From positions 125,523,572-125,587,571 of the forward strand of contig OX336389.2 of the NCBI GenBank assembly GCA_946902985.2: 64,000 bases of DNA, read 5' to 3'. Numbering within the stretch: the stretch's first letter is position 1; each line of letters opens with the position of its first letter. The position numbers and the translations under genes are program-made. The notes below the pieces were generated by a model, which saw only the letters and a program-made list of their open reading frames with translations, made no database searches and was not told the origin of the DNA. This document shows positions 1 through 10,239 of the stretch, piece after piece. The stretch is from Meconema thalassinum (Eukaryota; Arthropoda; Insecta; Orthoptera; Tettigoniidae).

Positions 1-1115
1 CCCGTAGCCCGTCGGTGAAAGTCTGCGTCGCTATCTGCTCCAGAAAGTCGGCCGGCGCTGTTGGGTAGGCGAGCCTTACGAGGCGTGCGATGTCCATCTC
101 GAACTCCTGCAGGGTTTCCGCGTTCTTCTGTACCCGGGTCCGGAGCTGCATCTGTTGGCCTGCTGAAGATGGCTATCTCCATATCGGGACTCCATATGGG
201 CGATCAGTGAAGCGTAGTCCTGGGATCCAGTCGGGATGGCCTGAAGGACGTTAAGGGAGTCACCTCTCAGCGCTACAATGAGAGCTGTAGCCTTTTCTGT
301 GTTGTTCCAGTTATTTATGGAACAGGCCGCCTCGAACTGACGTAAGTAGGTGCTCCACGGGACCTTTCCGTCGAAGGTTGGGGGCGTCACTCTGCTCTGT
401 CCCGTTCCTGATATTCCCGGTGTACCTGTGGGCGGGCGTCGGCGCAGCTCGGCAACTTCCTCTTGAAGAGCGTTGAATCTCGCTTCCATCCCCGTCGACG
501 GGCGTTGGTTCAGCTCAGAAATTTCTTTTTGTAAAGCGTTGAATTTTTCTTCCACCCCCGTCAGTGGGCGTTGGCGCAGTTCGGCAACTTCCTCTTGTAA
601 GGCGTCAACTTCTTTTCTACTGCTGTGACTTCTTCACGTAGGCCCTGGCAGACTGTGTTGACTTCCTGACGCAGACCCTGTTCCAATTTCTTTTGACTTT
701 CCTGTAATTTCGTCAGCAGACACTCTTCCAGATTTTTCTGGCCATCCAGAAATTTGGCGGTTAGGTTCTGTGCTAGCTTATTCTGACCGTCTTCTAATTT
801 GGAAGTTAGGTCCTCGGCTAAACTTTTCTGGCTGTCTTCCATCTTCTTCAGGTCCTCCGCTAACTTATTTTGACCGTCTTCCATCTTCTTCTGGCCGTCT
901 TCTAGCTTCTTCTGGCCGTCTTCTAATTTGGCAGTTAGGTCCTTGGTTAAATTCTTCTGGCCGTCTTCTAATTTGGCAGTTAGATCCTTGGTTAAATTCT
1001 CCTGGCCGTCTTCTAATTTGGCAGTTAGGTCCTTGGTTAAATTCTTCTGGCCGTCCTCCATTTTGGTTTCCATGCCATTTAACTTTTCTAGCAATGCTGC
1101 CAATTGCGCCTCCAT
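1..1115 (-). pseudogene. Retrotransposon Gag, frameshifted
   Basis: Gag starts at the ATG at 1115, about 107 bases after the PBS. The first segment (1115-561) is a predicted coiled coil made of 10-15-residue repeats with a LEDGQKNLTKDL core, then TAV-EKK-rich sequence. The frame then changes near 605-615. The second segment (down to 76) has further coiled coil, a Pro/Thr linker and a core of the retrotransposon-gag capsid type (PPTFDGKVPWSTYLRQFE, later MESRYGDSHLQQ). A second frame change lies near 155-165, and the capsid continues in another frame to position 1. Two breaks in about 1.1 kb point to a decayed copy or sequence errors. The long repeated coiled-coil N terminus is unusual for Gag. 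Confidence 0.8.
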
Positions 1116-1221
1116 TTTAGTTGTTTGTCTTGTAAAGGGCAGGCACTCACAAGAAAATTAGAGAAAATGACCTGCTCGGGTTTTGAAACCAGGACCGTCA
1201 GGTGTTGTGCTTGAGTTCGTA

Positions 1222-1239
1222 ATCCCGCTTCTGACACCA
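1222..1239 (-). promoter_or_regulatory. Primer-binding site, tRNA-Leu type
   Basis: Minus strand begins TGGTGTCAGAAGCGGGAT two bases after the LTR. The complement ends in CTGACACCA, the usual 3' end of eukaryotic tRNA-Leu (acceptor stem CUGAC, discriminator A, CCA). It would prime minus-strand DNA synthesis. Confidence 0.75.
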
Positions 1240-1335
1240 GTTGTTACGCGCCACCCCACTAGTGGCACTTTTGTTAACTGGATTACGGTGGGTTGAAGCA
1301 CAACACAGGTTGTTCCTTTAAATGAAATAATTAAC

Positions 1336-1341
1336 TTTATT
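1336..1341 (-). terminator. LTR polyadenylation signal AATAAA
   Basis: AATAAA on the minus strand, about 95 bp before the LTR end and downstream of the TATA box, as expected for the R/U5 junction. Confidence 0.5.
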
Positions 1342-1696
1342 GCGGCCAGAACATACACCACTCATCAGCAATTACAGACAGTTAGAACCTTACTCCAGTT
1401 TCCTCAAGTCTCTTCCTTGAGCGCTCTTGCCCCTTTCACTTGTCAACAAACCACAGAAGTTAAACCGTCCTAATGAGTCCGGTGGCCTTGACAGAAACTA
1501 CCTGCCCCTCTTCCTCATGTACACCAACTAAAGTTACTTACGGTAATCCGCTACCCGCTGTTTCGCTGTCCACAAGCTGGGGAAACAATGTCACTGGATT
1601 TCGTAACTCGCACGGCACTTCGTCACCACACTTCTGTCGCACTCGCTCAAAAACACACCCCCACAGAAAACTCGGTCCCCTTACTGTTGAAGCCGC

Positions 1697-1704
1697 TTAT
1701 ATAG
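1697..1704 (-). promoter_or_regulatory. TATA box of the LTR promoter
   Basis: Minus strand reads TATATAAG inside the LTR, about 210 bp after its start. Transcription would start near 1670 and define the R region. Promoter function is inferred from position. Confidence 0.6.
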
Positions 1705-1964
1705 CAGGCTGGTGACTCAATGAATTCTAGAATCGTCCAGGACACACGGCTTCTCGACATTTCCTTCGCTGGCGGGGTCACGAACATTCTGGACCATCCC
1801 TTTGTCCTAGTAGCCCTGTTGCATAAGGCGCACGCAATACTCGAGGCAAGGTACAGCCTAGCCCTGGGGCAGTTGTGACTCATGCGGCGAGCGATGACAC
1901 AAACTCACAGCCGTAACAGTATGATTATTTGTGCTTGAGGATAGGAATGGAAAGGATGAAATCA

Positions 1965-2095
1965 TGGGCTCAAGTTAGGAACCATTGCAGTATTTGCCTC
2001 AAGTAAAAGTGGAAAACAATTGATAACCAGTTGTAGGATGGCTCAGGTGGGGGTCGAACCTCTTCTCAGTCTTGCTCCTCGAGTCTCCAGTCTTT
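1965..2095 (-). repeat. SINE A fragment
   Basis: Matches the middle of the family best represented at 23511-23887: AAGTTAGGAACCATT, GGATGGCTCAGGTGGG and CTTCTCAGT follow in the same order. Both ends are missing. Divergent, so old. Confidence 0.6.
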
Positions 2096-2425
2096 ATTAA
2101 GGCCAAGTGGGATAAATGTATTTCTGCTACGTCGATTACGGTATAGTGGTTTTGTAGTAGCGAACACTATTCCAGTCACCTCAGAAACACAGGCAATCAA
2201 ATACATTCATCACACATTCAAGTACATCGAGCTGCTGGCCAAAATATATCCCAATCCCCGATTAAAACAAAAACAACAACAACAAACAACAATTAGATTA
2301 CATGTACATTGAATAACGTTGGTCTTTTTAACAAACTTGGCTGCAAGTTCAAAAGCATGAAAAAGGCGTAGAGTATATTCTCTTATAGAGCTGAATCCAG
2401 GCCAAGTTAGTGCTGTAGTAGTAAT

Positions 2426-3106
2426 CAGTGGCGTACCGACGAGGGGTGGGGGTTAGGGATTAACACCCCCCCCCCCCCCCCTCCCGAGACATTTGTTGAC
2501 TTGAATCCTTATATTGTCCCATCTATCACCTATCACCCTACACTCTGCTCGCAGCGAGACTCCTCCGTCAGCGTTGGAGCTAGCCATGGGTCGGATTTAC
2601 TGTTAAAGGGTGCGAACAGTAACCTTTTTTCACGTCGCATCCGGCTGCTTTAAATGTGCATATATGTGTCACTGTGTGTCCGTTTCGTTAAAGATAATTT
2701 GGTACATAAGGAGTTTCTGCAATTTATTACTACCAATAATGGAGCTAAGGACAGGCAGATTTTGAGAGTCAATAGTGGACTACCGGTAATGACAGTAAGA
2801 ACATGGAGAGCAAAATAGTATTATTCTCTCACATAATATCAATATTATAAGCAGTCGTGTATGGACTTGATGATACCACTACATACTTTCAGTTTTAATA
2901 TTTAGTTACTGTTATCTATCTATTAAAAAAAGGATTATTTTTTTATTGTGCTGGAAAATATAATTAAAATAGTTTTCATGCAAAGAGAATACTTTAATTA
3001 TTGCTTTTATGAATAATAATCGAAATATCATTTTAATAATGTACACAATTACCCTACTGTAAGAATGAACACCCCCTCCCAGAAGGAAATCCTGCGTACG
3101 CCACTG
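2426..3106. mobile_element. hAT-like non-autonomous DNA transposon, 681 bp
   Basis: Terminal inverted repeats start CAGTGGCGTAC at both ends (2426 forward; 3106 reverse), the CAGTGG start common in hAT ends. Flanks carry an 8-bp target duplication, GTAGTAAT (2418-2425) and GAAGTAAT (3107-3114), with one mismatch. The interior is AT-rich with a C-tract near 2465-2480 and has no transposase ORF, so it must have moved in trans. Confidence 0.75.
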
Positions 3107-3114
3107 GAAGTAAT

Positions 3115-4943
3115 AGTAGTCTCTCCTCGTCAGCTCTGAGGACACGGGATCTGAGGTAAATGGAGCGGGATTGGTGAGTCAGCGAAGAAAGTCTGGAGTA
3201 TGCTTATTCATATACCGCGCAAGTGTTTTGCTGGAGTGCGGCTGGCAACTGCTGTTGGCCAGCCAGTAATGCGCAGAACGGGCCGCTGCTTGTGTAATAC
3301 GCTGCCGAAGTGACGCGCCTAGCAACCGCATGGGCGCAGCCACATTGGACCCAAACAACTGGTTGCTAGGTTTTTTATACATAGGAAGCTGCATTAACGC
3401 TGCGCAGCGTCTTGAATGTTGTGGATAAAAATGTGTAATACGCGTGATATAAGGCAAACGCCTTCCGTGAAGATCATCTACAGTGTTGGAGCTACAAAGT
3501 AGAAGTGAAATTTTATGGATAAATTACGAGAATTTTGCGAGATAGTATGAATAAAGTTGACCTCACTCCTGAGGCAAGAATTGCATGGCGGGTATTACAA
3601 ATTATAAATATTTATCATTTAGTGGATAGAGTATATCTAATATAGAGAGATATTTAGGACATATATGTCACATAAAGGTTTTTTTGGTGCATGTGGGGAG
3701 TGTAGTTGTAATTAAATATGGTTTGTACTATAAGTATTATAAACGACAACCTACATAACCTTACAGCTGATTCACTAACACCAATAAATTTTATCCTACA
3801 ACTTTTCTGAGTGGTGATTTTTCACTTAATTTATTTAAGCAGTGAATTCTGTTTCCAAATAACAATTAGGCCTATCCCAGACTGAAAATTTCTGCCTAAA
3901 TATTTTAATTTTTGCACTTTCAGAAAACAATCATCATGTAGGCCTACCAGTAGCCTTGGCCTACAACCTGCAACAAAGTTACAGTACCGTATAGTGACAT
4001 TATTCAAGCCAATGAATACTGCTTATTTCTGAAGTGATGGAGTGGCAAGTCTTGTTGTGATTGTTGTGATTATATTTAGAGCTAGGGTACGAAATGTGCC
4101 CCATTATTTAGAATGACATAGGACGATATGCCTTAATTGTAGACTTCTCTAACCTGTTCGTGAGCACACAGGTTAGGCTTTGTTAATTTGATTCGTTTTC
4201 AGACAAACGCGGCGTTGTGGTAAACACACAAATTGTATTGAAATGCAGTCTTTGTTTCTTCTATAGCTGTTGATGAGATTTGGCCTCATCCAAATATTTT
4301 AAACTGTTCCCTTATGCATTGATAGACCTCAAGTTCATTTTATTCGTCACTTACTGGTAGGGCCTATGGTACTTTATTTTCCGTAGTATTGGTCATTCAT
4401 AGGGACGTGATTCACAATATCCAGAAATATTATATTTTCATGTTTTCACTTAATTTAAGGTAAATATCGCAGGCCTCATCTCTACGACTTATGTTCTAAG
4501 ACTTAATGTGTATCTCGTACGCAATATTTTACAACTTTACTGGACAACTATGTTAAATTACTAAGGAAAATACACTTTTCTATGCTTTCTTGCCTCTGGA
4601 CATCCATGCATGTACAGTTTTATACGATACAAATAGGAAATAATGACGGCTCAAAGACTGAAGCAAGCTACAAGGGAGCCATGTTGTATTGCTCCAGTTG
4701 CTTAGCAACGGAGCGGAAGTGACGTTGACTTCGGCAGCGTTATAAGCAAGGCAGAAGCAGCGGCTCGAGCTGGCTTGGCTAACTGCAGCCACGTGCGCTT
4801 CTTGAAAAAACTCACGCTGTATTGCATAGTAGAGACTTAAGTCGTTGTAGGCTATGTGCGTTCCTTCTGCTACCTACATATATCGATACGAAAAATGAAT
4901 TAGCGCATTCTGAGGGCAGTAGAATTATATAAGTAACAATATA
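3115..4943. other. Non-coding interval, no recognised element
   Basis: No coding sequence or repeat was recognised. Two GC-richer islands (about 3180-3460 and 4640-4800) resemble each other loosely, each carrying GTTGCTAGG/TAGCAAC-like words. At 4697-4709 there is the perfect palindrome GTTGCTTAGCAAC, close to an RFX X-box consensus. The rest is AT-rich. No exon of the minus-strand host gene was found here. Confidence 0.4.
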
Positions 4944-5644
4944 CAGGATGCCAGGGAATTTTCTCCAGAGCGACAACGGCTGCTGCCAGGGTTAGCGTCA
5001 GCAGTTCAAGTTGGCAGCACGGTGTCCCTGACATGGTCCCTGACAGGAAAGCGGCACAGTGAAGGCCACACGTGTGGGTTGTGGGGTGTCGAAATCATCA
5101 GTGTGCACTGCAGTAAGCGAGCGTTCAGATACTGTAATTACTGGAAGAGTGCATCAGTATACAGGCGAAAATATTTACCACTGAAGAGAGAGCTTTTTTT
5201 TTTATGGAATACGTTTTTCGCGAAGGCGATCGGTTTACAGAAAATGTAAAACTAAAATTTCAGGTGCGGTTTCCTAATTCAATGTGTCCAAACCGGGATA
5301 CCGTTCAGGATTTGATAAGAAAATTTGGTGTGACCGGCTCAGTTCACGATGCACCGGGAACAGGCCGGCCTACGCTTTTAACAGACGAAAATGTTGATGA
5401 AATCTCCGATATAATGCTGCGTAGTTCAAGAAAATCAACACGCAAATTAGCTCAAGAAAGTCTTCGACAATATGTGTAGACCTGTTGAAGTCTGTCTTCG
5501 AACACTTCCAGCATCTGTTGTGAATAGCTGTGGTGATTACAACGTTTACTGTTTGTTTGCTTTGATACAAGCGGCAGCCGTGCTGCCAACGTAACTACTT
5601 GCAGCACCAAGTAAGCACTGCGGAGAAAATTCCCTGGCGCCCTG
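4944..5644 (+). mobile_element. Tc1/mariner-like element, internally deleted
   Basis: TIRs read CAGGATGCCAGGGAATTTTC (left) and CAGGGCGCCAGGGAATTTTC (right, reverse strand), with TA at 4942-4943 and 5645-5646 as the target duplication. A second inverted block (TTGGCAGCACGG) lies inside. Only the N-terminal DNA-binding part of the transposase remains, so this 701-bp copy is non-autonomous. Confidence 0.8.
5204..5479 (+). pseudogene. Transposase N-terminal helix-turn-helix (DUF4817-like)
   Basis: The 91-residue frame contains the order typical of DUF4817: a first helix, FQVRFPNSMCPNRDTV, LIRKFGVTGSV, GTGRPTLLTDENVDEI and RSSRKSTRKLAQES. This is the paired-like DNA-binding half of mariner-related transposases. 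It breaks off after LAQES, where the next HTH and the DDE catalytic domain should follow. They are deleted. Confidence 0.75.
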
Positions 5645-5847
5645 TAGTAGAATTTGATGAAGATGATGAAACCAAACATTTGGCTTTCACAGTAAACAAG
5701 GTGAAACGAAGAGACATGGTACTGCGTAGTATAGTAAAATCGCACGAATTCGCCAACTTATTTACGCCATACATTCCTACTACGTCTTCAGAGCTGGTGC
5801 TCAGACAGTAGTAGTACTAGTAGATCATTGAGAAGAATTAAACTTAC

Positions 5848-6061
5848 CCATCAAAGGCTAGAACCTCAGTACCTATGAAGGCTGGTCTCAGGTCACTACG
5901 ACGGAATATAAGGTTGATCCTCTCCCGGTAGTCTCGTGCTCTGTGTTGAAACTGTACTGTTGCTGGATCTGCCAGCTCTGGGGAGAAGGAATCGCCCTTC
6001 ATCACACGGAACATTGATCGGAACACTTGCTCTCCTGGTGGGTCTGATATGAGGAATGTAT
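5848..6061 (-). CDS. Exon of SEA-domain type II membrane protein (SEA start)
   Basis: A 214-bp exon on the minus strand. It follows TTATATATGTATTTGCAG (acceptor, AG at 6063-6062) and ends GATGG before GTAAGT (donor, GT at 5847-5846). Read with two leading bases completing a codon, it is open for 70 codons: LISDPPGEQVFRSMFRVMKG, then SPELADPATVQFQHRARDY, then RINLIFRRSDLRPAFIGTEV. This is the SEA pattern: phi-x-G-x-x-F/S-x-x-L, then helix 1 with a y-x-x-x-i-x-x-i-F-x-x-S run, then strand V. SEA domains sit just outside the membrane in mucins, type II serine proteases and proteoglycans. The exon starts in phase 1 and ends in phase 2. The rest of the domain should be left of position 5847 but was not found in this window. 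Protein family unknown. Confidence 0.85.
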
Positions 6062-6460
6062 CTGCAAATACATATATAAAACACGAATTTCAATATTGTA
6101 CCCATTGCCAAACTATTAGCCTTTCATTTACTTGGATTATTTCTATTTAATAACCCATCTTTAAGGTCAACAATTTGCAATGTCTTTGGTAAAATGAATT
6201 TAAGAACTCCACCACTATGATAAGCATCTTATATAAGTCGAGAGACTCAAATGCAGTCCTTTAGGAAACCATGTGCAGATGCAATAAATATTTTTTAAAC
6301 TTCAACAATGGAATAATTTCTAGCAGTATCTCAGATTTTGTAAATCAGTGGAAGGTGAATAGAATTGAACAGGGACATGATTAAGGGAGTAGAGGAAACG
6401 TAAAATAAGCTACAGTGTCAAAGTAGAAAGGGGTGGGATTTAATTGAACGAAAAATGGTA
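6062..6460. other. Intron sequence, nothing recognised
   Basis: AT-rich sequence upstream of the SEA exon acceptor. No repeat or coding signal was recognised apart from the acceptor itself. Confidence 0.5.
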
Positions 6461-6476
6461 AAGTAGTGATTAAACA

Positions 6477-6797
6477 TAGCGATGTGGGCTACAAGTTGTT
6501 CGGGCTTGTAGGCCGTGGTCCAGGCAGGAAGTTGCTCCCGACGTTTCATCGTAGTTTGCGTATGGCAGTCTCGACTAGCGGAAGAAGCGGACCCTTGATA
6601 GGGTAATTCCACGCCACATCCCTACTACGTTTTCAGTAGCAGTAGTAGTACCTATGTCTGACTAACGGAAGGAGCGGCCACTTGATAATGCCGAACGCAG
6701 CCTTCGGTGAAACGTTGAGAGCAAACATCCTGCCTGGTCCACGGCCTACTAACCCGGATAACTTGTACTTAGCTATGAACGCCGGTCGTGAAAGCCT
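6477..6797 (+). mobile_element. Inverted-arm retroinsertion, Penelope-like (tentative)
   Basis: Flanked by a perfect 16-bp direct repeat, AAGTAGTGATTAAACA (6461-6476 and 6798-6813), a target-primed type duplication. Inside are two inverted arms. Each carries GAAACGT, then a CCTGCCTGG-C-CACGGCCTAC block and an AACTTGTA block, one on each strand. The plus-strand arm ends in a GAACGCCGGTCGTGAAAGCC segment. Short GAAACGT-bearing tails with TGATRA upstream occur in Penelope-like elements, where they form hammerhead ribozymes. Here the core (TTGATAA...GAAAC) is degenerate. Family assignment is inference. Confidence 0.45.
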
Positions 6798-6888
6798 AAG
6801 TAGTGATTAAACAGTTACAGAGCATTAGCATGAATTTCGGTCAACACTTATTTCAGCAGTTATTACACCAATTTGTTGTTGATTTATT

Positions 6889-7256
6889 TAGGGGGCTTTG
6901 GGGCATCGTGGTAATGAAGCCCCGTGTATTTGGGTGAGTGTTGAATCCGTTTGTTAACCTGTGCCAGTGTGATGACTGTATCAGAATGTGTATTTGTAAT
7001 TGAGACTAGGATTTGGGTAGAAATGTACCGTGGCCTTAAGTTAGGTACCATTCCGGTATAGAATAGAAGTGGGAACCCAAGGAAGAACATTTCTAAGATG
7101 GATGAGGTAGGAATCAAAACCACCTCTTCTCAGTTCTGCCTCACGAGGCTGAATGTACTCCGGTCCCAGAATTACATTTCTTAGCAGAGCTGGGAATCGA
7201 ATCCGGACCTCAAGTGTGGCAGTCAAGAAAGCTAGCATCTACGCCACGAGGCGGTC
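6889..7256 (-). repeat. SINE A, near full length
   Basis: tRNA-like head at the right end. Read on the minus strand it is a CACGAGGCGTAG-like start, then a B-box-like GGATTCGATTCC. Next come the family body (GGCAGAACTGAGAAGAGG, GGAATGGTACC) and the conserved tail around CAAAGCCCCC. Several small indels relative to the copy at 23511-23887. No clear target duplication. Confidence 0.75.
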
Positions 7257-7565
7257 TTACATCAATTTGCAAGTAAGGCAGAGGAAAGACCGCAACAAAG
7301 TGTCTCCTATCTTTGCGGTCAACGTGATAATGATGGTAGAAGACGCTAAACAAAGTATTCTGAGATAGGGAACAAATGGAGGGACAAGGAATGTTCTAGT
7401 TCGTCAGCCGCTTTGAATATTTACTGAACTGTGCGCATGTTGTGCTAAGAGGTGTACGTTGTTTAAAGAAATAAAAGAAAATGAATCGGCCATTGCCCAT
7501 TGGTTCCTCATCTCGAAATACTCTATCATCATCTACCAACTGTTTACCTTTGAGGTTCGAGACAC
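7257..7565. other. Intron sequence, nothing recognised
   Basis: About 300 bp without a recognisable exon, repeat or ORF of note. Confidence 0.4.
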
Positions 7566-8183
7566 ATGTGCGCGCGAGTCAACATGGCAATCTAAGCCGG
7601 CTGTGACTGGCGCAGATCACGGGCGCGCGTACCCCGTCCAGCCGGTGGTGGCGCGCACTTTCTCACTTTTACCAAACATGTTCAATAATGTGTAGGCTAC
7701 TTACAGTGCTCATAGGCGATGCTGAAAATGTCCTACCTTTCTTGTAACACACACCTGACATCTTGTGATGAAAGAATGTCTGTCAACTCTTTTATTATTT
7801 ACGGAGCCTGTTTCCTTGAATCGTTTAGCGAGCCTCGAAATTGTACCGGCATTAGGGACAGATCTTCCTGGAAACTTGATTCGAAATTTTCGTCTCGTTT
7901 CAGAACAAGGTTTTCTGCTTTTCATATACGAATTATGGATACACACGCGTTCGCGCAATGTGAATTGGTGTCTAGGCATGACCAACAATCACAATACTCA
8001 CTAAACGTACAACACTAACGTCTAAACTTTGCAGATACACGCCCATATGAATGACAAAACACGTGTGAACTAACGATATGAAGTAAGTGGAACGCGCTAA
8101 ACACCGGCTGAACCGCGTACGCGCGCCCACGATCTGCGCCAGTCACAGCCGGCTTAGTTTGCCGTGTTTACTCGCGCGCACAT
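7566..8183 (-). mobile_element. DNA transposon with ~80-bp TIRs and DUF4817 remnant
   Basis: Ends share ATGTGCGCGCGAGT, then about 80 bp of near-identical inverted sequence including AAGCCGGCTGTGACTGGCGC (7592 onward; reverse copy ending about 8157). The minus frame 7988-7710 encodes a DUF4817-type helix-turn-helix region: MPRHQFTLRERVCIHNSYMK, ETRRKFRIKFPGRSVPN and RLAKRFKETGSV. The frame then degrades and the catalytic domain is absent. It is a different subfamily from 4944-5644. The target duplication is not clear. Confidence 0.75.
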
Positions 8184-8586
8184 AGCCTATACAATGACCA
8201 TGTATAATGTATTGTATCCCAGACTAGGAACACTGAAGAAAGAGTGCTATACTTGACAAAAAGAACGAATGAAAACCAGTGCGGTGTTAGACCTCAAGAG
8301 AGCTGTCTGTATCAGGTTTCCATTAGTACACACCAGCTAATTGCGAAATGCCATGCGTACATATCAAAATTGGGGCTTTTCCAGTCAGCACATTCTCCAA
8401 CTGGAGTCACCCACCTACCATTTCGAACGGTCACAAATCGAACCCGCCAAAACCATAAGGACCAACCCGTTTAAAACGTAGCCTAGTCTCGCAGAAAATC
8501 CAAGTTGACCTAACTCGATTACTGACTCTTGGACATTGGCTACACCAGTTGAGAGCGCGAACCGTTTTGTTTGGGTCATTATGGGC
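8184..8586. other. Non-coding interval
   Basis: No exon, repeat or RNA gene recognised in about 400 bp of mixed composition. Confidence 0.4.
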
Positions 8587-8598
8587 AGAATGGGATCC

Positions 8599-8878
8599 CC
8601 CCCTCCCTGGCACTACAGCCCATGAAGGGCCTAGGCCAACCAAGCGACCGCTGCTCAGCCATTTGGCCTGCAGAGATTGGGGTGATGCGTGATCGGCGCA
8701 TCGGGTCCCCTCGGCCGTTAATCTTTGTTTTCGTGATCGGGGCGTGGCCTCACTGTCAGACAGCTACTCAATTGTCCTCACGAGGCTGAGTGCACCCCGT
8801 TCCAGCCCTCGCGTCAGTTTCTAAAATCCCTGACGGAGCCGGGAATCGAACCCGGGGCCTCCGGGTGAGAGGCCGGCT
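8599..8878 (-). repeat. SINE F, complete, with 12-bp target duplication
   Basis: Flanked by AGAATGGGATCC at 8587-8598 and 8879-8890. Head at the right: the minus strand reads GCCGGCCTCTCACCCGGAGG then GGTTCGATTCCC (B box), then GAAACTGACGCGAGGGCTGG. The tail at the left is GCCCTTCATGGGCTGTAGTG. A tRNA-derived SINE transcribed by RNA polymerase III when active. The intact duplication implies a fairly recent insertion. Confidence 0.8.
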
Positions 8879-9007
8879 AGAATGGGATCCAAACTGGCTG
8901 AAAACCCAGCAAGCCCGGCATGGCTCCCGTGACGCCCTGTTGTCAGGTTGATCACCAACGCTTCCGTCGAGCTAGCCTTACAACATGGGATCGGCAATAA
9001 TACCCGG

Positions 9008-9330
9008 CCCCGTGGTGTTGGGGTAGCGCACCTGCCTCTCATCCATAGGCCCCGGGTTCGATTCCAGACTCCCTCAGGGAGTTTAAAATTAATTTATAAT
9101 AAAATAATAATAATTGTATTGCATTTACGTCCTTTTTAACGACTGAGTCTTTTAGAAACTGACGTGAGAGCTGGAACGGGGTGTACTCAACCTCATGAGG
9201 ACAATTGAGTGTTTGCCTGACACTGAGGCAGAGGTCAGGAAAACCAAGATTCACGGCCGAGGAGATTTGACGCGCTGACCACGCGCCACCTTGCATTCTG
9301 CAGGCCATATGGCTGGGCAGCGGTTCTGCG
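9008..9330 (+). repeat. SINE F, plus strand, interrupted by SINE B tail
   Basis: The head CCCCGTGGTGTTGGGGTAGC with B box GGGTTCGATTCC lies at 9008-9065. The body resumes at about 9149 (TTTTAGAAACTGACG...GAACGGGGTGTACTCA). Between them, about 9080-9145, is an AT-rich piece ending TTTACGTCCTTTTTAAC that matches the 3' tail of SINE B in reverse. This is a nested insertion. Confidence 0.65.
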
Positions 9331-10007
9331 GGATTTGTTTTCGCTTGATTAATATAATAATAGACTAGTAATAATATGGTAGGCCTAACAACAATAATAG
9401 ATCTGAGGTGTCAATTCTCGGGAGTGGAAACACAATAACACATTAAATAAAAAATATGATCTATGTCATTGTTTTCATACTACGTGGCACATGACTATAT
9501 TTTACCATATTGCCAATTAATTAGCATAACGAACAGTCTTTTACGCAACGTTTGTTTGTTGTTGCTTCATTTGGGGACTTCCGTGTATTGCATGGAGTTG
9601 GATGATAACCTGTGTTGTGATAACTATAGTGGGTGTACTTGCTATATTTTAAGGTACCGGTATAGGAAATTCGGTAATTCTCGACATTTGTCTGAGGTGT
9701 TTGTTTGTTTCTGTTGTTTTAAGGAGCGGACCAAGGGGGGGGGGGCATCTGCCCCTGCTAGGAAAAAAAAAACACGCATAGGCCTAACCGCACTCAGTAC
9801 GACAGTAGTCGGAGCCGGGATTTAAACTTCGGACCTCTGAACGCCACCCAGCTGCTCATCCAAGTCGTGGAACGTGCTTTCATAACTATTTGTTACTAGA
9901 AAAATGAACAGATTGAGTTCTAGCTAGCTTGTGGTTCTCGTGGCTATTTACCTGTGGTCATAAGCCACGAACCTTATTTTATTTCGTGGAATCCAAATCA
10001 TAAATGA
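9331..10007. other. Non-coding interval
   Basis: AT-rich DNA with a G-run at 9737-9748. Near 9805-9850 a sequence resembling a degenerate SINE head (GCCGGGATTTAAACTTCGG) is visible. No coding sequence supported. Confidence 0.35.
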
Positions 10008-10138
10008 TATAATAATGTAATTGGTATTACGTCCCTTTTAGCTATTGTGGCTTTTAGAGACGCTGTGTACCGGAATTTCGTCTCGAAGGGGATTTTTAAC
10101 GTGCCAGTAAATCTACTGACATGCCTACCTCGAAGTTA
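10008..10138 (-). repeat. SINE B 3' fragment
   Basis: Matches the tail half of SINE B (compare 17605-17860): TTACGTCCCTTTTA, GCTTTTAGAGACGC and GGGGATTTTTAACGTGCCAG. The head is missing. Confidence 0.65.
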
Positions 10139-10239
10139 TTAAATTTTCATTTATGGCATTATGCCACATTGGCCATGCACCAACAAAATACAAATCTGAT
10201 GCAGGATTCAAATACTTGACGTAGACAGAGACACAGTAA

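Larger units (their letters stand above)
1..1918 (-). mobile_element. Ty3/gypsy-type LTR retrotransposon, 5' part, cut by window edge
   Basis: Read on the minus strand the order is 5' LTR (1918-1242), two-base gap, tRNA primer-binding site (1239-1222), leader, then gag from 1115 down to position 1. Pol and the 3' LTR must lie beyond the left edge. The LTR begins TGTTACG and ends CGTAACA, a perfect 7-bp inverted terminal repeat. Gag is interrupted by two frame changes, so this copy is probably dead. The gag type and PBS favour Ty3/gypsy. The lineage cannot be fixed without pol. Confidence 0.85.
1242..1918 (-). repeat. 5' long terminal repeat, 677 bp
   Basis: Bounded by TGTTACG at 1918-1912 and CGTAACA at 1248-1242 on the minus strand, immediately before the primer-binding site. 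It carries a TATA box (1704-1697) and an AATAAA signal (1341-1336) in the order expected for U3-R-U5. The partner LTR is outside the window, so the boundary rests on the terminal inverted repeat and the PBS. The 4-5 bp target duplication cannot be verified. Confidence 0.85.

Noticed and set aside
770..1361. Plus-strand ORFs opposite gag (e.g. 770-1120) and a minus ORF in the LTR
   Set aside because: Antisense shadows of the repeated coiled-coil gag sequence, and non-coding LTR.
4697..4709. GTTGCTTAGCAAC as an RFX X-box promoter element
   Set aside because: A 13-bp match occurs by chance at this scale and there is no adjacent first exon or transcript evidence.
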